NCBI GenBank assembly: GCA_035416745.1
Contig: DAOLNV010000038.1
Location: forward strand, 28,064 to 49,137
DNA: 21,074 nucleotides
Direction of reading: 5' to 3'
Origin: Candidatus Hydrogenedentota bacterium
GTDB taxonomy: Bacteria; Hydrogenedentota; Hydrogenedentia; Hydrogenedentales; SLHB01
The notes below the pieces were generated by a model. That model did no database searches and was not told the DNA's origin. It saw nothing but the letters and a program-made list of their open reading frames with translations. This document shows, piece after piece, positions 14,838 to 21,074 of the stretch (the stretch's first letter is position 1; every line of letters starts with the position of its first letter). A program made the position numbers and the translations under genes.

Positions 14838-15914
14838 ATGATATCTAAGAAAGGCTTCACACTCATCGAATTGCTGGTGGTGATCGCGATCATCGGCATT
14901 CTGGCCGCGATTCTTCTGCCGGCACTGGCGCGGGCCCGCGAGGCAGCGCGGCGTTCGAGTTGCCAGAATAACCTCAAGCAATGGGGTATCGTCTGCAAGA
15001 TGTTCGCCAACGAGTCGAAAGGCGAAGTGTGGCCCTTCTGCAGCTTTGACCACACAAACACCGACGCCAATATAGCGGACAAGAAGATGGCCGTGGCGAT
15101 GGGCATGTGGCAGGTGTCTCCGGAATACTGCACGGACGTGATGATCAATGCGTGCCCGTCGGCCGGACGGTATGACGACTACAAGGCGACGGACTTCACG
15201 CTGGCCCGCAACGTGCTGGGCGGCTGCGATGTAAACGTCGTCACCTATGCCACCACCAATAAAGAGCAGGATAACCCCTGCTTTGGCAAGCAAGCTGCCC
15301 CCCGGGTTGTCGAGCCGCTGGTAGGCTCCGGAACCGCCAGGGCGCGTTTCTACGATTGCGGTCTGAATCCGAATGCGTGCGCGCCGTACTGGCACACGGA
15401 CCTGTATTTCAGCCGGTTCACCGATGTCCGCAGCTACCGGTATAACGGCAAGTTGATTATGCAGAGCTGGATGAACAACACGATCGAAGACTACTACGCC
15501 GTCGGCTGCTATATCCAGGGCAGCGGCTCTTACAACACGGCAGACAACAACATTCGGTGGAAGAACAGAAACAATGACTTCACCGTGACGCTGCCGTCGG
15601 GCAAAGAGATCACCATTCGCCGGTTGCGTGAAGGCATCGAGCGGTTCTGCATCACCGACATCAACAATCCCGCGGGCTCGGCACTGGCCCAGTCGGAAAT
15701 CGTTTGCATGTACGACGAGAGCCGTGCGTATGGCACCACGACCGGTGGCGCCGTCGATGCCAACCGGTTCAACCACATTCCGGGCGGCATGAACATCCTG
15801 TTCATGGATGGTCACGTGGAATGGGCACGGTATCACGGAAGCGACCTCTGGCCGGTCAACGAATTTGCCTACAGGTACCCGCCCGGCATCACTTCCGGCA
15901 TGGACTTTCCGTGA
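14838..15914 (+). CDS. DUF1559-type prepilin-like protein (type II pseudopilin N-terminus)
   Basis: A 358-residue protein. It opens with the class III signal MISKKG followed by FTLIELLVVIAIIGILAAIL. Prepilin peptidase would cut after G6 and methylate the new F1, with the conserved E at +5. The segment RAREAARRSSCQNNLKQWG follows, as in DUF1559 proteins. The large C-terminal domain ends with FNHIPGGMNILFMDGHVEW. This matches the H-X9-DG motif of prepilin-processing-associated proteins, but here ten residues separate H and DG. Such proteins are abundant in PVC-type bacteria and are thought to be surface or secretion-related pseudopilins; their individual roles are mostly unknown. AGGGAG lies 8 bases before the ATG. 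No pilus assembly genes are nearby, so the secretion machinery must be encoded elsewhere. A terminator follows the gene. Confidence 0.92.
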   Translation: MISKKGFTLIELLVVIAIIGILAAILLPALARAREAARRSSCQNNLKQWGIVCKMFANESKGEVWPFCSFDHTNTDANIADKKMAVAMGMWQVSPEYCTDVMINACPSAGRYDDYKATDFTLARNVLGGCDVNVVTYATTNKEQDNPCFGKQAAPRVVEPLVGSGTARARFYDCGLNPNACAPYWHTDLYFSRFTDVRSYRYNGKLIMQSWMNNTIEDYYAVGCYIQGSGSYNTADNNIRWKNRNNDFTVTLPSGKEITIRRLREGIERFCITDINNPAGSALAQSEIVCMYDESRAYGTTTGGAVDANRFNHIPGGMNILFMDGHVEWARYHGSDLWPVNEFAYRYPPGITSGMDFP

Positions 15915-15987
15915 TCCTGTACAATGGCGCACATCGCGTAGCCGCCGCGTAAGCGGGGCTGTGCGGACATAGTGGAAGCAGTAAACG

Positions 15988-16030
15988 AGGAGTGCCGGGT
16001 GCAGCAATGTGCCCGGTGCTCCTTAATTTT
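15988..16030 (+). terminator. Intrinsic terminator of the prepilin-like gene
   Basis: A stem of about 16 bp has 5' arm GAGTGCCGGGTGCA (15990-16003), GNRA-type loop GCAA (16004-16007) and 3' arm TGTGCCCGGTGCTC (16008-16021). All positions pair when four G-U wobbles are allowed, and further pairs extend the base. CTTAATTTT follows. Because of the wobbles, the structure forms well only in the plus-strand RNA, which suits termination of the gene ending at 15914. The T-tail merges with the inverted repeat of the next element. Confidence 0.75.
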
Positions 16031-16132
16031 GGGGACACAATACTCAATTATGATTACTGCGCCCGCGAGAGTATCATCTCTCGTCTACGTTTTATCCTCT
16101 GATATGAAGAATTGAGTATTGTGTCCCCAAAA
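16027..16132. mobile_element. MITE-like element, 106 bp, perfect 23-bp terminal inverted repeats
   Basis: The ends are TTTT plus GGGGACACAATACTCAATT at 16027-16049 and its exact complement at 16110-16132. The 60-base middle encodes nothing and contains an inner hairpin (CGAGAG at 16066-16071, CTCTCG at 16078-16083). No clear target-site duplication flanks it. The middle is richer in A/T than its surroundings. A short element with long perfect inverted repeats and no gene fits a non-autonomous transposon moved by a transposase encoded elsewhere; I recall similar GGGGACACAATACT ends near REP-associated (Y1) transposases, but cannot confirm this here. Confidence 0.7.
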
Positions 16133-16319
16133 CTACCTTGCGGCCATGGTGCGTTGTAGTTTATGCTTCGGCCTCTGACAACAACGACTACTGTGGTAGG
16201 GGCTATATGGGGTCCCGCAGAGATTAGCGTTGCCGGCGGTTTCGCGTCGCCGGCGCCGACAGATATCTGAGCCGGGGGTCAATCTTTCCATTCGTCAGAG
16301 CAACCGAGGGAGGAGCCGC

Positions 16320-17300
16320 ATGCAACGCGCACGCATTATTGGTACCGGGGCATTCTTGCCGGAGACCGTCTGGTCGAACGAGAAACTCGCGGCCATGATA
16401 GATACGTCGGATGAGTGGATCCGCAAGCGGACGGGCATAGGCCAACGGCACCTTGCGGGGCCCGGCGAGGGAGCGTCCGATCTTGCGGTCCCGGCAGTCC
16501 GGCAAGCCCTGGATGCCGCGGGGCTGAAGGCCGGGGAACTCGAACTCATTGTGTGTTGCACGACGACGCCGGATTACCTGTTTCCCGCGACGGCATGCAT
16601 CATCCAGACTGCGCTCGGAGCGTGTAACGCCGCGGCCTTCGATGTGAACGCGGCTTGCTCGGGCTTTCTTTACGGGCTTTCATCAGCAAACGCATACATT
16701 CTTTCGGGGATGTATCGGACGATTGCGGTCGTGGGGGCGGAGTCGGCCACGAACCGGCTGAATTGGGAAAGGCGGGATACGTCGGTCTTGTTCGGTGATG
16801 GAGCCGGCGCGGTGGTTCTCCGTGCGGAAGAAGGCGAGCGGGGAATTCTCTCCACGTATCTCGGGGCAGATGGTTCCGGCGCGGACCTGCTGATCCGTCT
16901 TGCGGGCGGCTCGAAGTTTCCGATTACGAAGGACAACGCGGGCGGGCCCGATTGCGACGTGCAGATGAAAGGCCCCGAACTGTTCAAGCGGGCGGCCGTG
17001 CTGTTCGAGGATGCGTCCCGAAAGGCCATTGAACGCGCTGGACTGCAATTGGACGACGTAGACCTCTTTGTGCCGCATCAGGCCAACGCCCGCATCATCA
17101 AGGCGGCTGCAGCACGCCTCGGATTGCCCGAGGAAAAGGTGATGCTGAACATCGAGAAGGTCGCCAATACGACGGCCGCATCCATCCCGCTTGCTTTGCA
17201 CGAGGCGGCCGCGGCGGACCGTATACGCGAGGGCGGGGTGGTTCTCCTCGCGTCGTTCGGCTCGGGGCTCACCTGGGGGGCTGCCGTTGTCCGATGGTAA
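16320..17300 (+). CDS. fabH: Beta-ketoacyl-ACP synthase III
   Basis: It joins acetyl-CoA (or another acyl-CoA) to malonyl-ACP to start fatty-acid synthesis in the cytoplasm. The 326-residue length is typical. The catalytic triad is clear: C113 in NAACSGF, H253 in PHQANARI and N283 in VANTTAASIP, matching C112/H244/N274 of E. coli. The N-terminal DEWIRKRTGI and the closing LASFGSGLTWGA are also family signatures. GGAGG lies 6 bases before the ATG at 16320; an upstream in-frame ATG at 16230 would add a basic 30-residue extension without family support. It stands alone, not in a fab cluster, and converges with purN with 57 bases between the stops. The 187 bases before it follow the MITE-like element. 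Confidence 0.95.
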   Translation: MQRARIIGTGAFLPETVWSNEKLAAMIDTSDEWIRKRTGIGQRHLAGPGEGASDLAVPAVRQALDAAGLKAGELELIVCCTTTPDYLFPATACIIQTALGACNAAAFDVNAACSGFLYGLSSANAYILSGMYRTIAVVGAESATNRLNWERRDTSVLFGDGAGAVVLRAEEGERGILSTYLGADGSGADLLIRLAGGSKFPITKDNAGGPDCDVQMKGPELFKRAAVLFEDASRKAIERAGLQLDDVDLFVPHQANARIIKAAAARLGLPEEKVMLNIEKVANTTAASIPLALHEAAAADRIREGGVVLLASFGSGLTWGAAVVRW

Positions 17301-17357
17301 CGGGGCCGGCGCCGCCGGAGCGGTTCAAGGGCATTTCGCTTCGCGCTCGCGGTTATG

Positions 17358-17981
17358 TTATCGCGGCTCGCGAATGCGTACGCGGCGGCCGTCCACCTGG
17401 AGGCGGCCTTCCGCGAAGAGCCGGATCGCCTTGGGATACAGCTCGCGTTCTTTCGCCTGGACCCGCGCGGCCAGGGATTCGGGCGTATCGTCGTCCAGCA
17501 CCGGCACGGTATCCTGGAGGATGATCGGTCCGGCGTCGTATTCGTTGTTGGCGAAATGCACCGTTGCGCCCGACACCTTGACCCCATAGCCGATGACGGC
17601 TTCGTGCACGTGATGGCCGTACATGCCGTGGCCGCAGAACGCCGGAATCAATGCTGGATGGACGTTCATGACCCGGTTTTCGAAGTCGGGCGGGATCTCG
17701 AGCAAGCTCATGAAACCCGCCAATACGACCAGTTCGGCGCCGTGTTTTCGCACCGTGCCCCAGAGCTCCGTATTGAACGCCGCCGCGCTGCCGTAATTCT
17801 TGCGCACAATCGGGATTGCGGGGATGCCGTGCTTGCGCGCCCGCTCGAGGCCGTAGGCGTCAGGCCGCGAACTGATAACGCACACGAATTCGAGGTCGAG
17901 CTCCCCCGCGCCGGACCGGTCGAGCAGATTCTGCAGGGTGGTACCGCTTCCGGACAACAACACCGCGATTTTGAGTGCCAT
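17358..17981 (-). CDS. purN: Phosphoribosylglycinamide formyltransferase (GAR transformylase)
   Basis: It transfers a formyl group from 10-formyl-tetrahydrofolate to glycinamide ribonucleotide in purine synthesis. The 207-residue length fits the family (E. coli 212). It shows the N-terminal GSGTTLQNLL phosphate site, the catalytic pair N106 and H108 in MNVHPALIPAF, and D149 in ANNEYDAGPIILQ, equivalent to N106/H108/D144 of E. coli. The ATG at 17981 fits the family start; only a weak GGGGT lies 8 bases upstream. An in-frame start farther upstream (18143) would run into dapF and is rejected. It is the last gene of a probable cysK-ddl-dapF-purN unit, 61 bases after dapF. Confidence 0.95.
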   Translation of the reverse strand: MALKIAVLLSGSGTTLQNLLDRSGAGELDLEFVCVISSRPDAYGLERARKHGIPAIPIVRKNYGSAAAFNTELWGTVRKHGAELVVLAGFMSLLEIPPDFENRVMNVHPALIPAFCGHGMYGHHVHEAVIGYGVKVSGATVHFANNEYDAGPIILQDTVPVLDDDTPESLAARVQAKERELYPKAIRLFAEGRLQVDGRRVRIREPR

Positions 17982-18042
17982 GACATTTACCCCATCGAAG
18001 TATTCGCCAACGCATTGTCCTCGAGAAACGAGACGCAAACGT

Positions 18043-18888
18043 TCATGCATCAGGCCATTGGCCAGTATAGACTTCCGTGGCGGGACCTTCCTGATACACA
18101 AAGCCGTCGTCCGCCCATTCCACGGTGAGATGCCCGTACACAAGGTGGACGTTCACGCGGCGGTTGATCCGGCCGGTGAGCATCGCCGCCAGAGCGGCGC
18201 CGCACGAGCCGCTGCCGCTTGCCATGGTAATCCCGCTGCCCCGTTCCCAGATGCGCATGACGATGTTATCCCGGTCGTGTACCGTGACGAACTCGACGTT
18301 TGTCCGCTGTGGGAAAGAGGGGTGGTTTTCGAGCTGGGGCCCGATTTCCGCGAGCGGGACCGCCGCCGCGTCGTCGACAAAAATGACGGTGTGGGGGTTG
18401 CCGATGTTGACGCATGTCACGACAAACGTGTGACCCGGGATGGCCAGCTTTTCTTCGATGACCCGGCCGGGAGGCCCCAGCATGGGAATCTCGCTCCGTT
18501 CGAAGCGCGGCTTTCCCATGTTCGAGCGGACCGAGGTGACCACGCCTTCATCCGTGGTGGCGAGTTCGACGCGGTTAGGGCCGGCGCCCGTGAGGATTAC
18601 GAACGCCTTCTCGTGGGTCATGCGGCGGTCAAACACATATTTTGCGAAACAGCGGATGCCGTTTCCGCAGGTTTCGGCTTCGCTTCCGTCGGCGTTGAAG
18701 ATACGCATGGCGAAATCGGCGCCGCCCTCGCCGGGCAATACCAGGATGATGCCATCGGCGCCTGCGCCCAGATGGCGGTGGCTCATCGCGCGCGCGAGTT
18801 CGGACGGGTCTTCAACCGGGCAATGTTCCGCGTCGATAAACAAATAATCATTGCCCAATCCGTGCATCTTCGTGAATTCAATGGCCAT
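18043..18888 (-). CDS. dapF: Diaminopimelate epimerase, with Ser in place of the second catalytic Cys
   Basis: It converts LL- to meso-diaminopimelate for peptidoglycan and lysine. The 281-residue length and both halves fit the family. The first active-site motif NADGSEAETCGNGIRC carries C74. The second motif is normally ERG-x-G-x-T-x-ACG-x-GxC; here it reads WERGSGITMASGSGSC, so the usual catalytic cysteine (C217 in H. influenzae) is S224, encoded AGC. A nearby cysteine, C229, is not the usual base. The enzyme may be altered, act by another mechanism, or belong to a natural variant subfamily; sequencing error at this codon is also possible. GAGGT lies 6 bases before the ATG. It lies between ddl and purN, the former also serving peptidoglycan precursor synthesis. 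Confidence 0.9.
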   Translation of the reverse strand: MAIEFTKMHGLGNDYLFIDAEHCPVEDPSELARAMSHRHLGAGADGIILVLPGEGGADFAMRIFNADGSEAETCGNGIRCFAKYVFDRRMTHEKAFVILTGAGPNRVELATTDEGVVTSVRSNMGKPRFERSEIPMLGPPGRVIEEKLAIPGHTFVVTCVNIGNPHTVIFVDDAAAVPLAEIGPQLENHPSFPQRTNVEFVTVHDRDNIVMRIWERGSGITMASGSGSCGAALAAMLTGRINRRVNVHLVYGHLTVEWADDGFVYQEGPATEVYTGQWPDA

Positions 18889-18959
18889 GACGCTACCTCT
18901 GTGCCAATGCCCGTCCGGGCGCTGCTTCGCGCCGGCAAAGACGCCCCGGCCTCGCGGGG

Positions 18960-19958
18960 TCAGGCCGGCTGTTCCATAGCCCCGCGAATCAGGCGGTCGA
19001 GCAGGTCAGGAAAGGGGATCCCCGCCGCGGCGGCCGCCTGGGGGAACAACGACGTTTCCGTCATGCCGGGTATGGTGTTAACCTCGAACCAAACGGGCCG
19101 GTCATTTACGAGAATCATATCACTCCGGCTCAGGCCTCGACAACCTATCGCCGCGTGAACGCGCACGGCAACGTCCTGCGCCGCTCTGGTGCTTTCCGGG
19201 GAGATGCGGGCGGGCGTGATTTCCTGGCAGGCGCCGGGAGTGTATTTCGCGGTGTAATCGAAATACGCCGATGTGACGGGGCAGATCTCGGTGACGGGGA
19301 GGGCTTCGGGCGGCGCGCCGGGGGTGGCATCGAGCACGCTGCACGTGACCTCCACGCCTTTGAGGTACTGTTCAATAAGGACCGTGTCGTCGAAGGCAAA
19401 CACGTTCAGCAGGGCATCGCGAAACTCGCGGATCTCCCGCGGGATCGCCATCCCCAGGCTCGAGCCCTGGCAGGGACTCTTCAGCACACAGGGAAACCCG
19501 AGTTCGGTGTGCACGCGTTTGAGGACGGTTTCGTGGTCCGCGTCCCATAATGCGCGCGTGACTACGATGTCGCGGGCCACGGGTATCCCGGCCTGCGCAA
19601 CCACCGCTTTCGAGCGTATCTTGTCGATGGCGAGGGCGCTGGCGCCACAGCCCGAACCAACGTATGGGATGGCCAACATGTCGAACAGCCCTTGAATGCG
19701 GCCGTCTTCGCCATACGGGCCGTGCAGAGCGATGAAGATGCAGTCCAGCGCCAGTTCGTGGATGCGCGAAAGGGCATCGCTTATGTGGCAGGGCCGCTCG
19801 TTGAAGATCTTCCACTTGCCTTCAGGGGTGATGATGATGGGGAGCGCGTCGTAGAACTCGCGGTCGAGATTGCCCGCGACCATGGCCCCCGAGCGCAGCG
19901 ATACCTCGTGTTCCGAACTCACGCCGCCCATCACGACGGCAACCTTGCGTCTAGCCAT
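18960..19958 (-). CDS. ddl: D-alanine--D-alanine ligase
   Basis: It joins two D-alanines with ATP for the peptidoglycan pentapeptide. The 332-residue ATP-grasp protein shows GGVSSEHEVSL (11-21, with E16), HGPYGEDGRIQG (79-90), the DKIRSK segment (112-117), EQYLKGVEVT (196-205), the omega-loop pair K238-Y239 in YFDYTAKY, catalytic R279-type GLSRSDMIL, and FEVNTIPGMTETSL (291-304) with N294. The Tyr of the K-Y pair predicts D-Ala-D-Ala rather than D-Ala-D-Lac, so no vancomycin-resistance-type ligase. AAGGA lies 7 bases before the ATG. Gaps to cysK and dapF on the same strand are 75 and 71 bases. Confidence 0.95.
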   Translation of the reverse strand: MARRKVAVVMGGVSSEHEVSLRSGAMVAGNLDREFYDALPIIITPEGKWKIFNERPCHISDALSRIHELALDCIFIALHGPYGEDGRIQGLFDMLAIPYVGSGCGASALAIDKIRSKAVVAQAGIPVARDIVVTRALWDADHETVLKRVHTELGFPCVLKSPCQGSSLGMAIPREIREFRDALLNVFAFDDTVLIEQYLKGVEVTCSVLDATPGAPPEALPVTEICPVTSAYFDYTAKYTPGACQEITPARISPESTRAAQDVAVRVHAAIGCRGLSRSDMILVNDRPVWFEVNTIPGMTETSLFPQAAAAAGIPFPDLLDRLIRGAMEQPA

Positions 19959-20033
19959 ATGTCATCCTTTTCCGCGCGGTGTGTTTTGGCGTGGATAGTA
20001 TACCCGGCGGCCGGGCGAAAGTTTCCCGAGGGC

Positions 20034-20936
20034 TCAAATCAAGCTTGTCGAGAAGTACCGTTCCGCGCGGTCGGGGAGCACCGTCGCGATGACTGCGTTC
20101 GGGCCCCGGCGCTTGGAGACCTCGATCGCGGCCCAGACATTCGCGCCGGAAGACACCCCGACGAGGAGACCGCCTTCGCGCGCCAGCAGGCGGGCCGTCG
20201 CAATGGCATCGTCATCGGTAACCTCGATGACGGTATCCACGAGCGAAGTATCCAGTATCTTGGGCACGAAACCGTCGCCGATCCCCTGGATCTTGTGCAA
20301 TCCGGGTTCATGCCCGAGCAAAGCCGACACATTCTTTGGTTCGACGGCCACAATCTCGGTTTTGGGGTCGCGTTCTTTCAAGAAGGACCCCACGCCCTGC
20401 AACGTGCCGCCCGAGCCAAGACCCGAGACAAACGCATCGACATGGTGGTCCAACTGGCTCCAGGTTTCGGGCCCCGTCGTGATGAAATGGATCTTCGCGT
20501 TGTCGGGGTTCTCAAATTGTTGCGGCACGTAAATGGACGAGTCCGCGGTGCGGCGGCGTTCGACCTCTTGCACGGCCCCGTCGATGCTTAGCTCGGGCGA
20601 TGTCAGGACAAGCGTTGCGCCCAGGGCAACGATGATCTTCTTGCGTTCTTCGCTCATGTTTTCGGGCATGACAATGGTGACCGGGTAACCCATGCGGCGT
20701 CCCACCAGGGCAATCCCGATGCCGGTGTTGCCCGAGGTGGGTTCCATAATGCTCATGCCCGGTTTCAAATCGCCGCGGCGAACCGCCTCCTCGAGCATGA
20801 AACGCGCGACCCGGTCCTTGATGCTTCCGCCCGGGTTGAGGTACTCCGCCTTGGCAAAAATGGATGCCCCCGTCATGTCCTTGAGGCAGACAATAGGGGT
20901 GTTGCCGATTTGGTCCAGAACATTTTTCGAATACAT
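20034..20936 (-). CDS. cysK: Cysteine synthase (O-acetylserine sulfhydrylase)
   Basis: A pyridoxal-phosphate enzyme that makes cysteine from O-acetylserine and sulfide. The 300-residue length is slightly short for CysK (about 310-320). K40 in NPGGSIKDR is the Schiff-base lysine; PTSGNTGIG (66-74) is the substrate loop; GSGGT (174-178) binds the cofactor phosphate; SSGAN (about 263) contacts the ring. CysK, CysM and cystathionine beta-synthase share this fold, so the A/B type cannot be separated by eye. AAGGAG lies 6 bases before the ATG. It is first in the probable cysK-ddl-dapF-purN unit and has its own promoter upstream. The mix of cysteine, cell-wall and purine genes suggests a general growth operon. 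Confidence 0.93.
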   Translation of the reverse strand: MYSKNVLDQIGNTPIVCLKDMTGASIFAKAEYLNPGGSIKDRVARFMLEEAVRRGDLKPGMSIMEPTSGNTGIGIALVGRRMGYPVTIVMPENMSEERKKIIVALGATLVLTSPELSIDGAVQEVERRRTADSSIYVPQQFENPDNAKIHFITTGPETWSQLDHHVDAFVSGLGSGGTLQGVGSFLKERDPKTEIVAVEPKNVSALLGHEPGLHKIQGIGDGFVPKILDTSLVDTVIEVTDDDAIATARLLAREGGLLVGVSSGANVWAAIEVSKRRGPNAVIATVLPDRAERYFSTSLI

Positions 20937-20976
20937 GGAGTGCTCCTTATGAAGTCATCTTATAGAAGGCCACCAG

Positions 20977-21004
20977 CTTATGAGCGGAAGGCGTCCATTG
21001 TCAA
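20977..21004 (-). promoter_or_regulatory. Sigma70-like promoter of cysK and the downstream operon
   Basis: On the minus strand, a perfect TTGACA (21004-20999) is followed by 16 bases and CATAAG (20982-20977), which matches four of six -10 positions. The predicted start is near 20970, leaving a short leader of about 33 bases to the ATG at 20936. No T-box or SAM-riboswitch structure can fit in so short a leader. Confidence 0.6.
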
Positions 21005-21074
21005 ACCGCGGGAAGACGTTCCGCCGCGCCAAGGACCGGGCAGGGCGGGAAGCCTCTCAAAACCACAGCCTGCG

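Noticed and set aside
14796..16007. Long minus-strand open frame (403 codons)
   Set aside because: Antisense to the prepilin-like gene with its unmistakable N-terminal signal; the translation shows no family.
17340..17374. Terminator between purN and fabH
   Set aside because: Only 6-bp arms (TTCGCG/CGCGAA) overlapping the purN end, with a long loop and no T-run; too weak to call.
18960..19958. Vancomycin-resistance-type D-Ala-D-Lac ligase
   Set aside because: The omega-loop keeps the Lys-Tyr pair typical of D-Ala-D-Ala ligases, and no van-type genes are nearby.

Overview
The window is GC-rich bacterial DNA, probably from an uncultured member of the PVC superphylum or Candidatus Hydrogenedentota. 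The evidence for this is indirect: a prepilin-like protein of the DUF1559 / H-X9-DG type, a GH172 (DUF2961) enzyme, a secreted protein ending in a beta-sandwich with a WMVIGPFP motif, and degenerate palindromic repeats. The lineage is inferred, not shown by a marker gene. I see no rRNA, tRNA, CRISPR array, phage gene or intact transposase.

Layout from left to right. (1) 1-203: the 3' end of a SagB-type nitroreductase. (2) 311-1372 (-): a MauE/DoxX-like membrane domain fused to a thioredoxin-like domain. (3) 1604-3076 (+): a secreted, all-helical, carbohydrate-enzyme-like protein with a GTG start, divergent from the previous gene; the gap between them holds a TATCAC repeat. (4) 3081-5405 (-): a lipoprotein-like protein with a DUF4114-like part, one membrane helix and TPRs, just downstream of tyrS (5441-6715, -). 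(5) 6988-10404 (-): a two-gene unit encoding a secreted putative TIM-barrel protein and a GH172 enzyme. (6) 10552-12498 (-): a CPA1-type cation/proton antiporter with C-terminal RCK domains. (7) 12499-13321: a gene-free, repeat-rich stretch. (8) 13322-14236 (-): an AraC-family regulator with a good sigma70-like promoter, followed by a DUF1559-type prepilin-like gene (14838-15914, +), its terminator, and a 106-bp MITE-like element with perfect 23-bp terminal inverted repeats. (9) 16320-17300 (+): fabH. (10) 17358-20936 (-): a probable cysK-ddl-dapF-purN operon with a promoter at the right edge.

How the genes fit together: cysK, ddl, dapF, purN, fabH and tyrS are core metabolism (cysteine, peptidoglycan precursors, purines, fatty acids, translation). 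The three secreted glycan-enzyme-like proteins, the AraC regulator and the prepilin-like protein fit a polysaccharide-degrading, surface-active heterotroph. I found no clear new defence or mobile system. The points most worth a second look are the serine in DapF where the second catalytic cysteine is expected, the MITE-like element, the palindrome array, the RCK_C-before-RCK_N antiporter, and the GH172-linked secreted protein of unknown activity.
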